From NCBI RefSeq assembly GCF_000214135.1, contig NZ_AFIE01000001.1:1-64000 (forward strand): a stretch of DNA of 64,000 bases, in the 5' to 3' direction. Below, piece after piece: positions 17,999 through 26,556 of the stretch. The number at the start of each line of letters is the position of its first letter. The stretch's first letter is position 1. This DNA comes from Acinetobacter sp. P8-3-8 (GTDB lineage Bacteria > Pseudomonadota > Gammaproteobacteria > Pseudomonadales > Moraxellaceae). The translations under genes and the position numbers were made by a program. The notes under the pieces are model-generated. The model was given only the letters and a program-made list of their open reading frames with translations, ran no database searches and was not told the origin of the DNA.

Positions 17999-19912
17999 TT
18001 ATGACGCCGAACCAAATGGCAAACTAACTTTCAAAATAGTTTGATGAGTGAGTGAATCTATTTCAAATAACCCACCGAGTCGTATCACTCGTTGTTGCAT
18101 GCTGTGTAATCCAACATGTAAGCCTGCATCTACCTGTGCAGGATCAAAACCGATACCATTGTCAGAAATTTTTAAAATTAAAAATTGTGCATTTTCAGTC
18201 AAAGAAAACTCAACTTGGGTTGCATGACTATGTTTAATAATATTGGTCAAAGCTTCTTCGGCAATACGAGCCATGGTTAAACACTGGAGTGCGTTGGGCT
18301 GTGTCTGCCAATTTTCCGACAAGATCCATTTTGATTGTATTGCAAATTCTTCAAACATTTGTACAAAACGATGGCGTATAGGCGCAACCCATTGAATAGG
18401 TGTTGTAGGAATTTTCGTATTTAAGCATGATCCAAAATCAATGGTTTGGCGAAGATCATTGCGTAAAAGCTTTAAAATGGACAGCATTTGTTTCTTTTCA
18501 ATGTGATCATGGTTTTCAATTAACAGCATTGATCGAGAGATTGAGCCACCCAATCCGTCATGCAGATCATGTGAAAGGTTAATTCTTTCTTGTAATTTTG
18601 CATTTTCTAAAGCGAGTTGATGTTGAATATTTAACGATGTCGACAGTTCATTTTTCGCTTGGATAATACTTTGGCCAAGGGTTTGATTGAAATGTGCAAT
18701 ACTTTTCGCATCATTTGCAAGCCGTAAAGCCAGTATAAAACCGACCAATAATGTGCCAATAGGTGATGTATAAGGCGATAAAATATGACCTTTGAGTGTC
18801 ATCATATAAATTGCATCATTAATCACAATCGGAATAAAAATCACGTATTGAATAGCCAGTACATAGGCTTCTTTTAATTTAGATTGATAGGCGATAAATG
18901 GATAAGTAAAACATTTTAATAAGAAAATAATTACACCCATGATGAATAATAGATTCAAAAGCTGTGGTGTATGTTGATCGGGAACAACAAAAATTAAAAC
19001 AATTGAAATTACACAAAAAGTGAATAAAACATGTTCAATTCGAGGGTACTTTTTATTGGCAAAACGCCATGCAGCAATACAGCCAGCGATCATGGAAAAA
19101 CAAAAAATCGCAATTGTAATACGATCTAAATTGATACTGGATAAGCCAAATACAGGCTCTTGTTGCATGATAATCCACACATATAACATCCATCCAATAC
19201 CAACAAAACTAAACCATTTAAATGCTTTTTCGGTTGGATTGACTAACCACACCATGAGGCAAAAAACGCCGATAATAAAATTAATAATAAAACTCAGAAT
19301 CGGTGAAATCCGTTTTTCTAATAAACTGCGATCATAAAGGCTTTTCATTTGAGCATGTTCACCCAAAAAAAGATGACCTAAGCCAGATTTTTGAGTAGGC
19401 GTTCCAATGACTTTGACCCAAAGGTGATTTGTACCTTGTTTTAGACTGGAAGCAGGTAAGACCCAATAGCGAGGTGTATGCCAACTGCGTGAAAGTGGTT
19501 CTGTTAAGAATTGATCTTTCCAAAGGAACTCATTATTGAGGTAGAGCTCTCCAGCCATGTTGATATTTTGAATAACTAAAGTGATTGGCGTGTTGTGTTG
19601 TGGGTTTGGGCATAAATATTGCCAGGTGATTTTATACCAAGCACTTACACTATAGTCCTTCCATCTTTTGTCCCAGTAATCGGGTAATATCTGTACCACA
19701 GACCAACCTGATTTTGGTAATTCTTGAATATTATTCACATTAGATTTGATGACTTTTACTGAGGAAATCGATGCTTGGCAATTTGCATTTTGCTCAATCG
19801 ACGTCTGGTCAGCATGTAGTAGCGAAGAGGCAAAGACAATCAGCGTAATAAAACCAAAGTAGGCAATCCAATGGTATGGCCTACATTTGCTATAACACTG
19901 ATCTTTATGCAT
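17999..19912 (-). CDS. Membrane sensor histidine kinase, NarX/DesK type (kinase 1)
   Basis: The 637-residue product has a signal anchor (about 14-33) and a periplasmic jelly-roll sensor domain (about 40-190; WYKITWQY, GELYLNNEFLW). Six to seven transmembrane helices (about 210-400) give a 7TMR-DISM architecture. A coiled coil is followed by the HisKA_3 phosphorylation motif SHDLHDGLGG near residue 447 and a HATPase_c domain (EEALTNIIKHSHA, DNGIGFD, GLHSMQQRV). It would autophosphorylate on His in response to a periplasmic ligand. It is a close paralogue of the neighbouring split kinase and lies downstream of the same response regulator. A GGAG ribosome-binding site precedes its ATG. Confidence 0.85.
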   Translation of the reverse strand: MHKDQCYSKCRPYHWIAYFGFITLIVFASSLLHADQTSIEQNANCQASISSVKVIKSNVNNIQELPKSGWSVVQILPDYWDKRWKDYSVSAWYKITWQYLCPNPQHNTPITLVIQNINMAGELYLNNEFLWKDQFLTEPLSRSWHTPRYWVLPASSLKQGTNHLWVKVIGTPTQKSGLGHLFLGEHAQMKSLYDRSLLEKRISPILSFIINFIIGVFCLMVWLVNPTEKAFKWFSFVGIGWMLYVWIIMQQEPVFGLSSINLDRITIAIFCFSMIAGCIAAWRFANKKYPRIEHVLFTFCVISIVLIFVVPDQHTPQLLNLLFIMGVIIFLLKCFTYPFIAYQSKLKEAYVLAIQYVIFIPIVINDAIYMMTLKGHILSPYTSPIGTLLVGFILALRLANDAKSIAHFNQTLGQSIIQAKNELSTSLNIQHQLALENAKLQERINLSHDLHDGLGGSISRSMLLIENHDHIEKKQMLSILKLLRNDLRQTIDFGSCLNTKIPTTPIQWVAPIRHRFVQMFEEFAIQSKWILSENWQTQPNALQCLTMARIAEEALTNIIKHSHATQVEFSLTENAQFLILKISDNGIGFDPAQVDAGLHVGLHSMQQRVIRLGGLFEIDSLTHQTILKVSLPFGSAS

Positions 19913-20072
19913 TTAACTTTTCTCCAAAGCTGTAAAAAGTTATGAAAATGCTTAAGTTATATTGGTGTTGTTCTTCAATACCACATCATTATTATAATGC
20001 TTTGGCTATAATATACACAATTTATAAAAATATGAATGTATCGTTGTCTATTGTATAAAATTCAAATGATTT

Positions 20073-20684
20073 TTATGTACCACCTCGAAGCTTGTGCGGT
20101 ACGACGGCACGAATCACAGTTAAGCCTGCCTCTGAATGAATATAAAACTCTCCACCAATTCGTTTAACACGCACTTGCATGCTTTGTAATCCAACGTGTA
20201 ATCCTTCTTGGACTGTATTGACAATAAACCCTTGACCATTGTCTTTAATTTCTAAAATCAGCCTGTGTTGTTCATCTTCTACTAGCGAAATTTCAACTTT
20301 CGTTGCATGACTGTGCTTCACGATATTGGTGAGTGCTTCCTCCGCAACGCGTGACAAGGTTAAGCAGTGCAGAGGATGAGGAATGGTATTCCAATGGCTT
20401 GCAAGCATCCAAGAGGATTGAATATCCATTTCTTCAAACAACTGTACAAAGCGATGACGTAAGGGGGCGACCCACAATATCGGGCTTTCTGGAGTCTTTG
20501 CACCCAAACTAGAACCAGAATCAATGACTTGCCGTAAATCATTACGTAATAATTTAAACATGGACAATACTTGAGGTTTTTCAACTTTTTCAGAATGTTC
20601 CAATAAAATCATCGAACGAACGATTGAACCCCCTAAGCCATCATGTAAATCATGTGCCAAATTTAAACGTTCTTGTAAGCGCAT
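20073..20684 (-). CDS. C-terminal (catalytic) part of split histidine kinase 2
   Basis: The 203-residue ORF starts at an internal ATG (MRLQERLNLAHDLHDGLGGS) and encodes the HisKA_3 and HATPase_c domains of a NarX-type kinase (EEALTNIVKHSHA, DNGQGF, GLQSMQVRV). It continues the protein encoded by the ORF at 20690-22018 in the -1 frame. Upstream in this frame the codons read HQLEIEN, matching QHQLALEN of kinase 1, so homologous coding extends past the ATG across the frameshift. It is either a broken gene, a sequencing indel, or the product of programmed -1 frameshifting. The catalytic motifs themselves are intact. Confidence 0.75.
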   Translation of the reverse strand: MRLQERLNLAHDLHDGLGGSIVRSMILLEHSEKVEKPQVLSMFKLLRNDLRQVIDSGSSLGAKTPESPILWVAPLRHRFVQLFEEMDIQSSWMLASHWNTIPHPLHCLTLSRVAEEALTNIVKHSHATKVEISLVEDEQHRLILEIKDNGQGFIVNTVQEGLHVGLQSMQVRVKRIGGEFYIHSEAGLTVIRAVVPHKLRGGT

Positions 20685-20689
20685 ATTTT

Positions 20690-22018
20690 CTATTTCAAGT
20701 TGATGTTTTTTTCTAAAGATTGTTCTAAATCAAAAGAGACAGTTTCAACGGTTTCTTTTAAAGTGCGATTAAATTTTTCGATGTGACGCATATTTTTTGA
20801 AATACGCCATGCGAGAATGAACGAAATTGCTAAACTGGTGATTGGCGCAGCAAAAGGTGTCCACATCATTCCAGTGAAAGGTATATTTAGTATTAAATGT
20901 AGGTCATGACAAGCGATAATAATAAATAAGAAGAAAACAGCAGCGAGTAAATAGACATCAAACTTACGTTTTTTATAAGCGATCCATTGAATAAAGAAGC
21001 AATTCAGGATGAAAATAACAACACTTGAGAAAAAAGCACTGTTTAGCGCTATGGTGAGATATTGATCTGGGATAGCCAATAAAACCACGACAAATATAAG
21101 TGTTAAGGTAATCAAAAATTTTTCTAAATTTGCAAAAGTAACATTGGCAAAGCGCCATAAAAATAAGCTTAGGGTATAGGCATAGGCCACCAAAAAGATA
21201 AGATTGAGCCGAGAGTGAATTAAACTGTCAGTGAATGGGAATGGTTCGATAATGAGTAAATTACAAATAAACAATGACCAAAAAAAACAGTTTAGCGCAA
21301 ACCAACCAAAAGCAACTTCACGACGCCTAAATAACCAAATTAAAAAACTGGTTGTTCCAAAAACCAAAGTAATCAGTAAATTAATAAAATAAAGGGTTCT
21401 GCGTTCAAACATGAGTTGCTCATGCATACTACTGATACTTTCTGCATTTCCAAGTTTTACCACACCTAAACCTGAATGTTGTGAAGCGACTCCGACCACT
21501 CTAACTAAAACTTCATTACGGCCTTCATTTAAAGAGGTTGAAGGTAGAATCCAATAGCGAGGCATATTCCAGCTTCGTGATAGGGGTTTGACTAAAGATT
21601 TATCATGCCAAATCAATTCATTATTGCTATAGACAATCCCTGCAATAATAATTCGATCAATAAGTAATGCGACAGGAAGTTGTTCTTGGTCATCCTGACA
21701 TTGATATTCCCAAATAATGCGATACCATACCGAACCTGAATAATCTGGCCAACGACTTTCCCAATCATCGGGCAATTGAACATTTTGCCAACCTTGTGTA
21801 GGGACTTGAGCTAAATTCTGATTGGCTTTAACGACTTGCGTGGATAGGATGACTGCACTACACGGATTCAGATGATTATTAAAGTTAGTTTCTAATAATG
21901 TTTCGGCAAATACATTTTGTATAAAACTGCAAAAAATGCAGATAAAAACAATACACTGTAATTTTAATAGAGTATTCCAAGATTTCGAGCTGTGTCGATT
22001 GCTTTGGCTCTGTTGCAT
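20690..22018 (-). CDS. N-terminal (sensor and membrane) part of split histidine kinase 2
   Basis: The 442-residue ORF has a signal segment (about 20-38), a periplasmic jelly-roll domain (WYRIIWEYQC, SRSWNMPRYWILPSTSLNEGRNEV, the latter nearly identical in pattern to kinase 1) and several transmembrane helices. It ends shortly after the last helix at a stop (20690-20692). Joining it to the next ORF by a -1 shift gives about 648 residues, almost the size of kinase 1 (637). Its first 55 bases overlap the end of the response regulator gene, so the two are probably translationally coupled; a later start would lose part of the signal segment. Confidence 0.75.
   Translation of the reverse strand: MQQSQSNRHSSKSWNTLLKLQCIVFICIFCSFIQNVFAETLLETNFNNHLNPCSAVILSTQVVKANQNLAQVPTQGWQNVQLPDDWESRWPDYSGSVWYRIIWEYQCQDDQEQLPVALLIDRIIIAGIVYSNNELIWHDKSLVKPLSRSWNMPRYWILPSTSLNEGRNEVLVRVVGVASQHSGLGVVKLGNAESISSMHEQLMFERRTLYFINLLITLVFGTTSFLIWLFRRREVAFGWFALNCFFWSLFICNLLIIEPFPFTDSLIHSRLNLIFLVAYAYTLSLFLWRFANVTFANLEKFLITLTLIFVVVLLAIPDQYLTIALNSAFFSSVVIFILNCFFIQWIAYKKRKFDVYLLAAVFFLFIIIACHDLHLILNIPFTGMMWTPFAAPITSLAISFILAWRISKNMRHIEKFNRTLKETVETVSFDLEQSLEKNINLK
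20705..20711 (-). other. Slippery heptamer A AAA AAC at the kinase 2 frameshift
   Basis: Read on the minus strand in the zero frame, the codons are GAA AAA AAC, giving a canonical X XXY YYZ heptamer inside an A7 run. Slipping back one base here leads directly into the frame of the catalytic domain. A one-base loss from an A8 run would leave the same sequence. Confidence 0.55.
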
Positions 22019-22656
22019 ACCGCAAGTTTCCGATAAATATGTTTAATATGAGATTCAACCGTGTATCGTGATAATGTCAGTTGATCCGCAATTTCTTTAT
22101 TACTTAAGCCTTGTGCGACGAGTTCTAAAATTCCTAATTCTCTTTTCGAAAGAACGTCGTTATTATTTGTTAATTTTGAATCACTTAAATTTTTATTAAC
22201 AGATCTTTTTTCATTAAATTGTAATTGTTTTAAAATTTTTTGGGCAATAAATGGATCAATAGGCGCACCGCCACGTAATACACTTCGAATTGACAATGAA
22301 ACTTCTAAATCATCTCTTTCTTTCAATACATAACCTGTTGCACCAGCACTCAAAGCATTGAGAATAGAATCTTCAGTACTCCATGCTGAAATCACAAGAA
22401 TAGTAATCGTTGGATCGTAATCCTTTAAGGTTTCAATAAAATCAATGCCACTTCCATCAGGTAGACCTAAGTCCACAAGTGCGAATGATGCTGAATACCG
22501 TTGAAGTTGTTCATTGGCCTGCGCTAAATTTTGAGCAAAATATAAATCTGATATTGAATATCCAATATTGACTAATATATCCGTTAGTCTTTTTTGTATT
22601 AGAGGTTCGTCTTCTACAATGATGACTGGGACAGGTAAACTTAACTCGTTGTTCAT
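21964..22656 (-). CDS. NarL/LuxR-type response regulator
   Basis: The 230-residue product has a receiver domain (about 10-125) with acidic residues EDE at 15-17, the phospho-acceptor Asp62 (ALVDLGLPDGSG) and Lys near residue 114 (VLKERD). The C-terminal LuxR HTH (about 165-228) shows LSKRELGILELVAQGLSNKEIADQL and TVESHIKHIYRKL. It would be phosphorylated by the downstream kinases and bind DNA as a dimer. It is first in a three-gene minus-strand unit (regulator, split kinase 2, kinase 1). The target genes are unknown; the divergent gst gene is one candidate. Confidence 0.88.
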   Translation of the reverse strand: MNNELSLPVPVIIVEDEPLIQKRLTDILVNIGYSISDLYFAQNLAQANEQLQRYSASFALVDLGLPDGSGIDFIETLKDYDPTITILVISAWSTEDSILNALSAGATGYVLKERDDLEVSLSIRSVLRGGAPIDPFIAQKILKQLQFNEKRSVNKNLSDSKLTNNNDVLSKRELGILELVAQGLSNKEIADQLTLSRYTVESHIKHIYRKLAVCNRAKAIDTARNLGILY

Positions 22657-23147
22657 AATGTAGAAAACTCATCAATGTCTATACCCATATCTTTTCAGGT
22701 ATTGGTCATTTTATCTATACCTGATAATAGGTATTTTGTGGTTAAACGTAAGTTTTTCTAAAAAATGTTATGATAATACGTTCTAATTAAATGCATTTTA
22801 ATGATAATAAAGCGGTAATGTGTCTAATTTATGAGAAAAATTTAACAATTTCTTGGATGATGATTTTGCCTATTTTATTCTTTTAAAATGCGATAAATGA
22901 AAATAGCGAATTGCTCACTTTTGCTGAATCATAAACAAGGTTTTCATCATTCTTAAAGATGTGTATGTTAAAACAACATTTAGTCAAATCTAACTAACTT
23001 TGACTTGAAAAAGGATTCAATTTATTGAATATTCAAGTTGTATCTTATTTATAAAATTTACGCTTATTTGCAATTTTCACGTTTTAAAACTTGAAATTGG
23101 TCAATAAGCCATTTAAAACTGAAACAGTCATATAACAAGGATTAGAT
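22657..23147. other. Divergent promoter region between response regulator and gst
   Basis: About 490 bases without a gene. It contains a palindrome, TACCT-GATAAT-AGGTA (22718-22733), about 60 bases upstream of the response regulator start, a possible operator. No other structure is evident. Confidence 0.45.
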
Positions 23148-23759
23148 ATGAAGTTGTATTATTCTCCAGGTGCATGTTCTTTAGCTGCCCATATTTTACT
23201 CAACGAAATTAATGTTGATTTCGATTTAGAACGTGTAAATTTAAAAACCCATAAAACAGAAAAAGGGGCAGACTATTACGAAATTAATCCAAAAGGTTAT
23301 GTACCTGCATTAGAAATCAATCCAGGTTTGGTGCTCACTGAGAATGTTGCTGTGCTTCCTTTTATTGCACAACATGATCCTAAACAAGATTTGATTCCTC
23401 CATCAGGTTTAGGTCGCGCTAAAGTTTTGGAATGGCTAGGCTATTTAAACTCTGAATTGCATGATGAATATGCAGTTTTCTTTGGGCCGCCTTTAACAGA
23501 AGAAGAAAAACAACGTGGCTATGCAACACTAGATAAGATGTTGAAATATATCGATGATTATCTAGGTGAGTCTGAATATGATTATTTGGTGAATGATCGC
23601 TTTGGCCCAGCAGATGCGTATTTATTTGTATTAACAAATTGGTCGAACAGTATTCACCACGACCTTACACCATTTACCCATATTGTCGCTTTACGTAATA
23701 AAGTTGCGGAACGCCAATCTGTACAAATCGCAATGCGTGATGAAGGTTTAATCCCTTAA
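23148..23759 (+). CDS. gst: Glutathione S-transferase
   Basis: The 203-residue cytoplasmic protein resembles beta-class bacterial GSTs. The N-terminal thioredoxin fold starts MKLYYSPGACSLAAHILL, with Cys10 in the beta-class catalytic position, and YVPALEINPGLVLTENVAVL carries the cis-Pro and glutathione-binding segment. The C-terminal helical domain holds NDRFGPADAYLFV near residue 157. It conjugates glutathione to electrophiles or acts as a peroxidase. AAGGA precedes the ATG. A terminator follows, so it is a single-gene unit. Confidence 0.9.
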   Translation: MKLYYSPGACSLAAHILLNEINVDFDLERVNLKTHKTEKGADYYEINPKGYVPALEINPGLVLTENVAVLPFIAQHDPKQDLIPPSGLGRAKVLEWLGYLNSELHDEYAVFFGPPLTEEEKQRGYATLDKMLKYIDDYLGESEYDYLVNDRFGPADAYLFVLTNWSNSIHHDLTPFTHIVALRNKVAERQSVQIAMRDEGLIP

Positions 23760-23836
23760 AACGTTTAAAATTGGTATAAAAGAGATAGTAGAAGTATTAA
23801 TTGATTTGATTTAATTAGACTTTTTAGTTGTTTAAG

Positions 23837-23862
23837 AATGGGGCTTCGTGCTCCATTTTTTA
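23837..23862 (+). terminator. Intrinsic terminator of gst
   Basis: ATGGGGC and GCTCCAT form a stem with one G-T pair around TTCGT, followed by a T-run. Confidence 0.75.
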
Positions 23863-24018
23863 TAATAAAATCATTTTGTGTCAAAGTTTAAAAATTGGTA
23901 AGAAAATAAAAAAGCTTATTCTTGATTTTTAGGCAATAATCATTTGCTTGAGGTTGCGTTTTTAACAATAAAAATAATCGATATAGTTGCGCCATTGATA
24001 AATAGAGACAGTTTAAAA

Positions 24019-24600
24019 ATGAGCAACATCCTGATCGTAAATGGCGCTAAAACTTTTGCACATTCAAATGGCGAGTTAAACGATACTTTGACCGTTCTTG
24101 CTGAGTCAGTTTTAGCTGATCTTGGACACACGGTTCAAGTGACACGTGCTGATAGCGATTATAGTGCCCAAGAAGAAGTTCAAAAATATCTTTGGGCGGA
24201 TGTTGTGATTTACCAAATGCCAGGTTGGTGGATGGGTGCGCCGTGGACTGTGAAGAAATATATTGATGATGTATTTACCGAAGGTCATGGCAGTTTATAT
24301 GCCAATGATGGTCGTACACGTTCAGATGCCGAGAAAAAATATGGTTCAGGTGGTTTGATTCATGGCAAAAAATATATGCTGTCTTTGACTTGGAACGCAC
24401 CGATGCAGGCCTTTGATGATCCTGAACAATTTTTCCATGGTGTGGGTGTAGATGGTGTTTATTTGCCTTTCCATAAAGCCAATCAGTTTTTAGGTATGCA
24501 AACTTTAGATACTTTTATTGCCAATGATGTGATTAAGCAGCCGAATGTGCCGTTTTACGAAGATCAATATCGTGACCATTTAACCAAGGTATTTGCTTAA
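24019..24600 (+). CDS. mdaB: NAD(P)H:quinone oxidoreductase, MdaB type
   Basis: This flavodoxin-fold FAD enzyme of 193 residues performs two-electron reduction of quinones. The N-terminus ILIVNGAKTFAHSNGELN is the flavin-binding start, with YQMPGWWMGAPWTVKKYIDDVF near residue 65 and LSLTWNAP near residue 117, all typical of E. coli MdaB. The ATG at 24019 (MSNILIVNGA) is preferred over an upstream TTG at 23944, which would add 25 residues unlike the family. The next gene is a YgiN-like monooxygenase, matching the E. coli mdaB-ygiN pair. Confidence 0.9.
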   Translation: MSNILIVNGAKTFAHSNGELNDTLTVLAESVLADLGHTVQVTRADSDYSAQEEVQKYLWADVVIYQMPGWWMGAPWTVKKYIDDVFTEGHGSLYANDGRTRSDAEKKYGSGGLIHGKKYMLSLTWNAPMQAFDDPEQFFHGVGVDGVYLPFHKANQFLGMQTLDTFIANDVIKQPNVPFYEDQYRDHLTKVFA

Positions 24601-24670
24601 ACAATATTGAAGCAAGTATTGAGTTCAGTTTTTTTAGCTCGTTTTAAGATTTAATTTATTTTAGGAATTT

Positions 24671-24994
24671 ATGATGTTAACCATTATCGCTGAAATTCGT
24701 GTGCATGCAGGACCAGAACATAAAGTAAAAGTAATCAACGCGTTTGAAAAAATCACAGCAACGGTTTTAGCAGAACAGGGTTGTCATGGTTATGAATTAT
24801 TGGTTGATGCAGATTTAGACGTAGGCTTTCAAGCCAAAGATGCTAATGTGATCACCATGCTTGAGCACTGGGAAAGTATTGAACATTTAAATGCGCATAT
24901 GCAAACGGCACATATGCAGGCTTATCAAACTGAAGTTAAAGATGATGTTGCTGATGTGAAAATACGCATTTTAGAAAAAGGTCTTTTTATTTAA
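24671..24994 (+). CDS. Antibiotic biosynthesis monooxygenase-family protein, YgiN-like quinol monooxygenase
   Basis: The 107-residue ABM-fold protein (ferredoxin-like alpha/beta dimer) shows TIIAEIRVHAGPEHKVKVINAF and the conserved tail ML-EHWESIEHLNAHMQTAHMQ. E. coli YgiN oxidises quinols without a metal or flavin cofactor, and together with MdaB it is proposed to form a quinone redox cycle. The 70-base spacing from mdaB and shared direction support co-transcription. Two adjacent ATG codons (24671, 24674) follow AGGA. A terminator follows. Confidence 0.82.
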   Translation: MMLTIIAEIRVHAGPEHKVKVINAFEKITATVLAEQGCHGYELLVDADLDVGFQAKDANVITMLEHWESIEHLNAHMQTAHMQAYQTEVKDDVADVKIRILEKGLFI

Positions 24995-25024
24995 TTGCCT
25001 ATTCAAAAAACGCGCACACAGTTT

Positions 25025-25050
25025 TAAATAGCCTCATTTGAGGCTATTTT
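25025..25050. terminator. Bidirectional terminator
   Basis: AATAGCCTCA and TGAGGCTATT form a strong stem with A and T tracts on either side. It lies between the ygiN-like gene and the convergent secreted protein gene and abuts the stop codon of the latter. Confidence 0.8.
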
Positions 25051-25749
25051 TTATTTAAATTCATAATATTCATTAAATTTCACTTGTTCTAATTGAAGTG
25101 AATAACTTTTTTTCAGTTTGTCCCATTTTATTGTTATAGGTTGTGTACTTTCTTCAAACTCATTTGCACCTGAAGTATTTTTAATTTTTCCTGTGAGAAA
25201 GTTAATACTTTGTTCAGTAATTGCACCAGAAGCACGATGAAAATCATTATGATCATATCCAATCAGTTTAAAAGCTTGGTCTTGATATCGAAATGTATAA
25301 CTGTGATTGGTCACATACCAAGAACCGCAACTGAGCCAATAGTGTAAATTGACTTTAAGCAGACCATTTTTGATTTCCAATGGATCATTTTCGCCGATTG
25401 GATCGGCCAAACAAGGTGATTCTATGTCGCCTTCAGGTGGAAGATAAGCATTTGTTGCAACCAGTCGGTAGCCTTGATTATTTTTAAATAAAATCAATAG
25501 TTTTCGCTTATTTGTATTTAGCTCAGCGCTACCCAAGTTTTCATTACGGATAATATTCTTAGAATCAGTATCTTCGATGATCAAGGCCATATCTGCTTGC
25601 TGATCATGATTTAAATCACCTTGTACTTTTTCTAGAACTTTCCAGTTTTTGGGAATAAAGGATTGATAAGTTGTTGCTTGAGTATTTGCAACAGCTAAAT
25701 GAGGAAGAAAGCTTGATGTTAAGATGAGCATGAATATTGGTTTTATCAT
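25051..25749 (-). CDS. Secreted protein, paralogue A (FG-GAP-like Asp-rich segment)
   Basis: The 232-residue product has a signal peptide (about 1-21, ending AVA-N). The mature part starts with a segment shared with the neighbouring gene (SFIPKNWKVLEK.QGDLNHDQQADMALIIED), where D-x-N-x-D-x-x-x-D is the calcium-loop pattern of VCBS/FG-GAP repeats. A later region (LHYWLSCGSWYVTNHSYTFRYQDQAFKLIGYD) is also shared. It is likely periplasmic; the function is unknown. It lies 13 bases downstream of its paralogue and is probably co-transcribed with it. Confidence 0.75.
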   Translation of the reverse strand: MIKPIFMLILTSSFLPHLAVANTQATTYQSFIPKNWKVLEKVQGDLNHDQQADMALIIEDTDSKNIIRNENLGSAELNTNKRKLLILFKNNQGYRLVATNAYLPPEGDIESPCLADPIGENDPLEIKNGLLKVNLHYWLSCGSWYVTNHSYTFRYQDQAFKLIGYDHNDFHRASGAITEQSINFLTGKIKNTSGANEFEESTQPITIKWDKLKKSYSLQLEQVKFNEYYEFK

Positions 25750-25762
25750 GTAATTTAACCTC

Positions 25763-26437
25763 TCATGGTTGAATCATTTGTTTTAGAAAATCTTGGCTGT
25801 CTTTTAATGTCATTTTTTCCAATGTATTCGGCAAAATTGGTTTTAAAGGTTTCCAAGAAATTTGGGGCTTAACATTGTCATCAAATTCATTACCTTGAGT
25901 TGTCTTTAATTTTTGAGTTAAGAAATTTCCACTATAAGTTTTATTTTTACCATCTGTTTTGTAAACGAACCAATATTCAAAGCCAATCAATTTAAATTGA
26001 CTATTATCAAATTTAAAACGATATGTCCATGATTCACCGTACCAATTTGAGCAGCTATTCATCGCATCAAAAGCAATATCAACGACACTATTTTTAATGC
26101 TCACACCACCACCAGAAAGCGCATCATCAATACAGTTTTCATCATCACGATATGTCCAATTGGGAATTTGCTTAGAAAGTTTAATTTGTAGTGAATTTTT
26201 TTGGTTAATTAAAATGAGTAATCTTCGATTATGAACTTTTGTGTTTTTAGGTTGAATAATAATTGCTGTATCGGTTTGACCATCTGCATTCAAATCACCA
26301 TGGGTTTGAGAGATAATTTCCCAATTTTGAGGTACAAATTTTTGTAGCGCTGTAGTGGGTTGGTTAGCAAAACATATAGATGAATAAACGGTACATAACA
26401 GCGTTACATTTATTATTCTAATCACGATCTTTCTCAA
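25763..26437 (-). CDS. Secreted protein, paralogue B (FG-GAP-like Asp-rich segment)
   Basis: The 224-residue product has a signal peptide (about 1-24, ending CFA-N) and the same domain plan as the downstream gene: KFVPQNWEIISQTHGDLNADG with the D-x-N-x-D-x-x-x-D loop, a shared CSNWYGESWTYRFKFDNSQFKLIGFE region, and the tail motif LTQKLKTTQGNEFDDN.KPQISWK. The two genes look like a tandem duplication that has diverged substantially. The function is not recognised. Confidence 0.75.
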   Translation of the reverse strand: MRKIVIRIINVTLLCTVYSSICFANQPTTALQKFVPQNWEIISQTHGDLNADGQTDTAIIIQPKNTKVHNRRLLILINQKNSLQIKLSKQIPNWTYRDDENCIDDALSGGGVSIKNSVVDIAFDAMNSCSNWYGESWTYRFKFDNSQFKLIGFEYWFVYKTDGKNKTYSGNFLTQKLKTTQGNEFDDNVKPQISWKPLKPILPNTLEKMTLKDSQDFLKQMIQP

Positions 26438-26556
26438 TCAATTTTTTATGATTCTAACATGTATTGATATGATGAAAGGATTCCGAAAAACCCTTTCAAT
26501 ATTCTAAGCGCTAAGAATCTTCAAAAATTATCTTCAATAACTTATTCTTTAGTCAC

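Noticed and set aside
20073-20684. Free-standing HATPase protein as an independent gene
   Set aside because: Homology to the paralogous kinase continues upstream of the ATG in the same frame to the A7 run, so it is better read as the second half of a split kinase.
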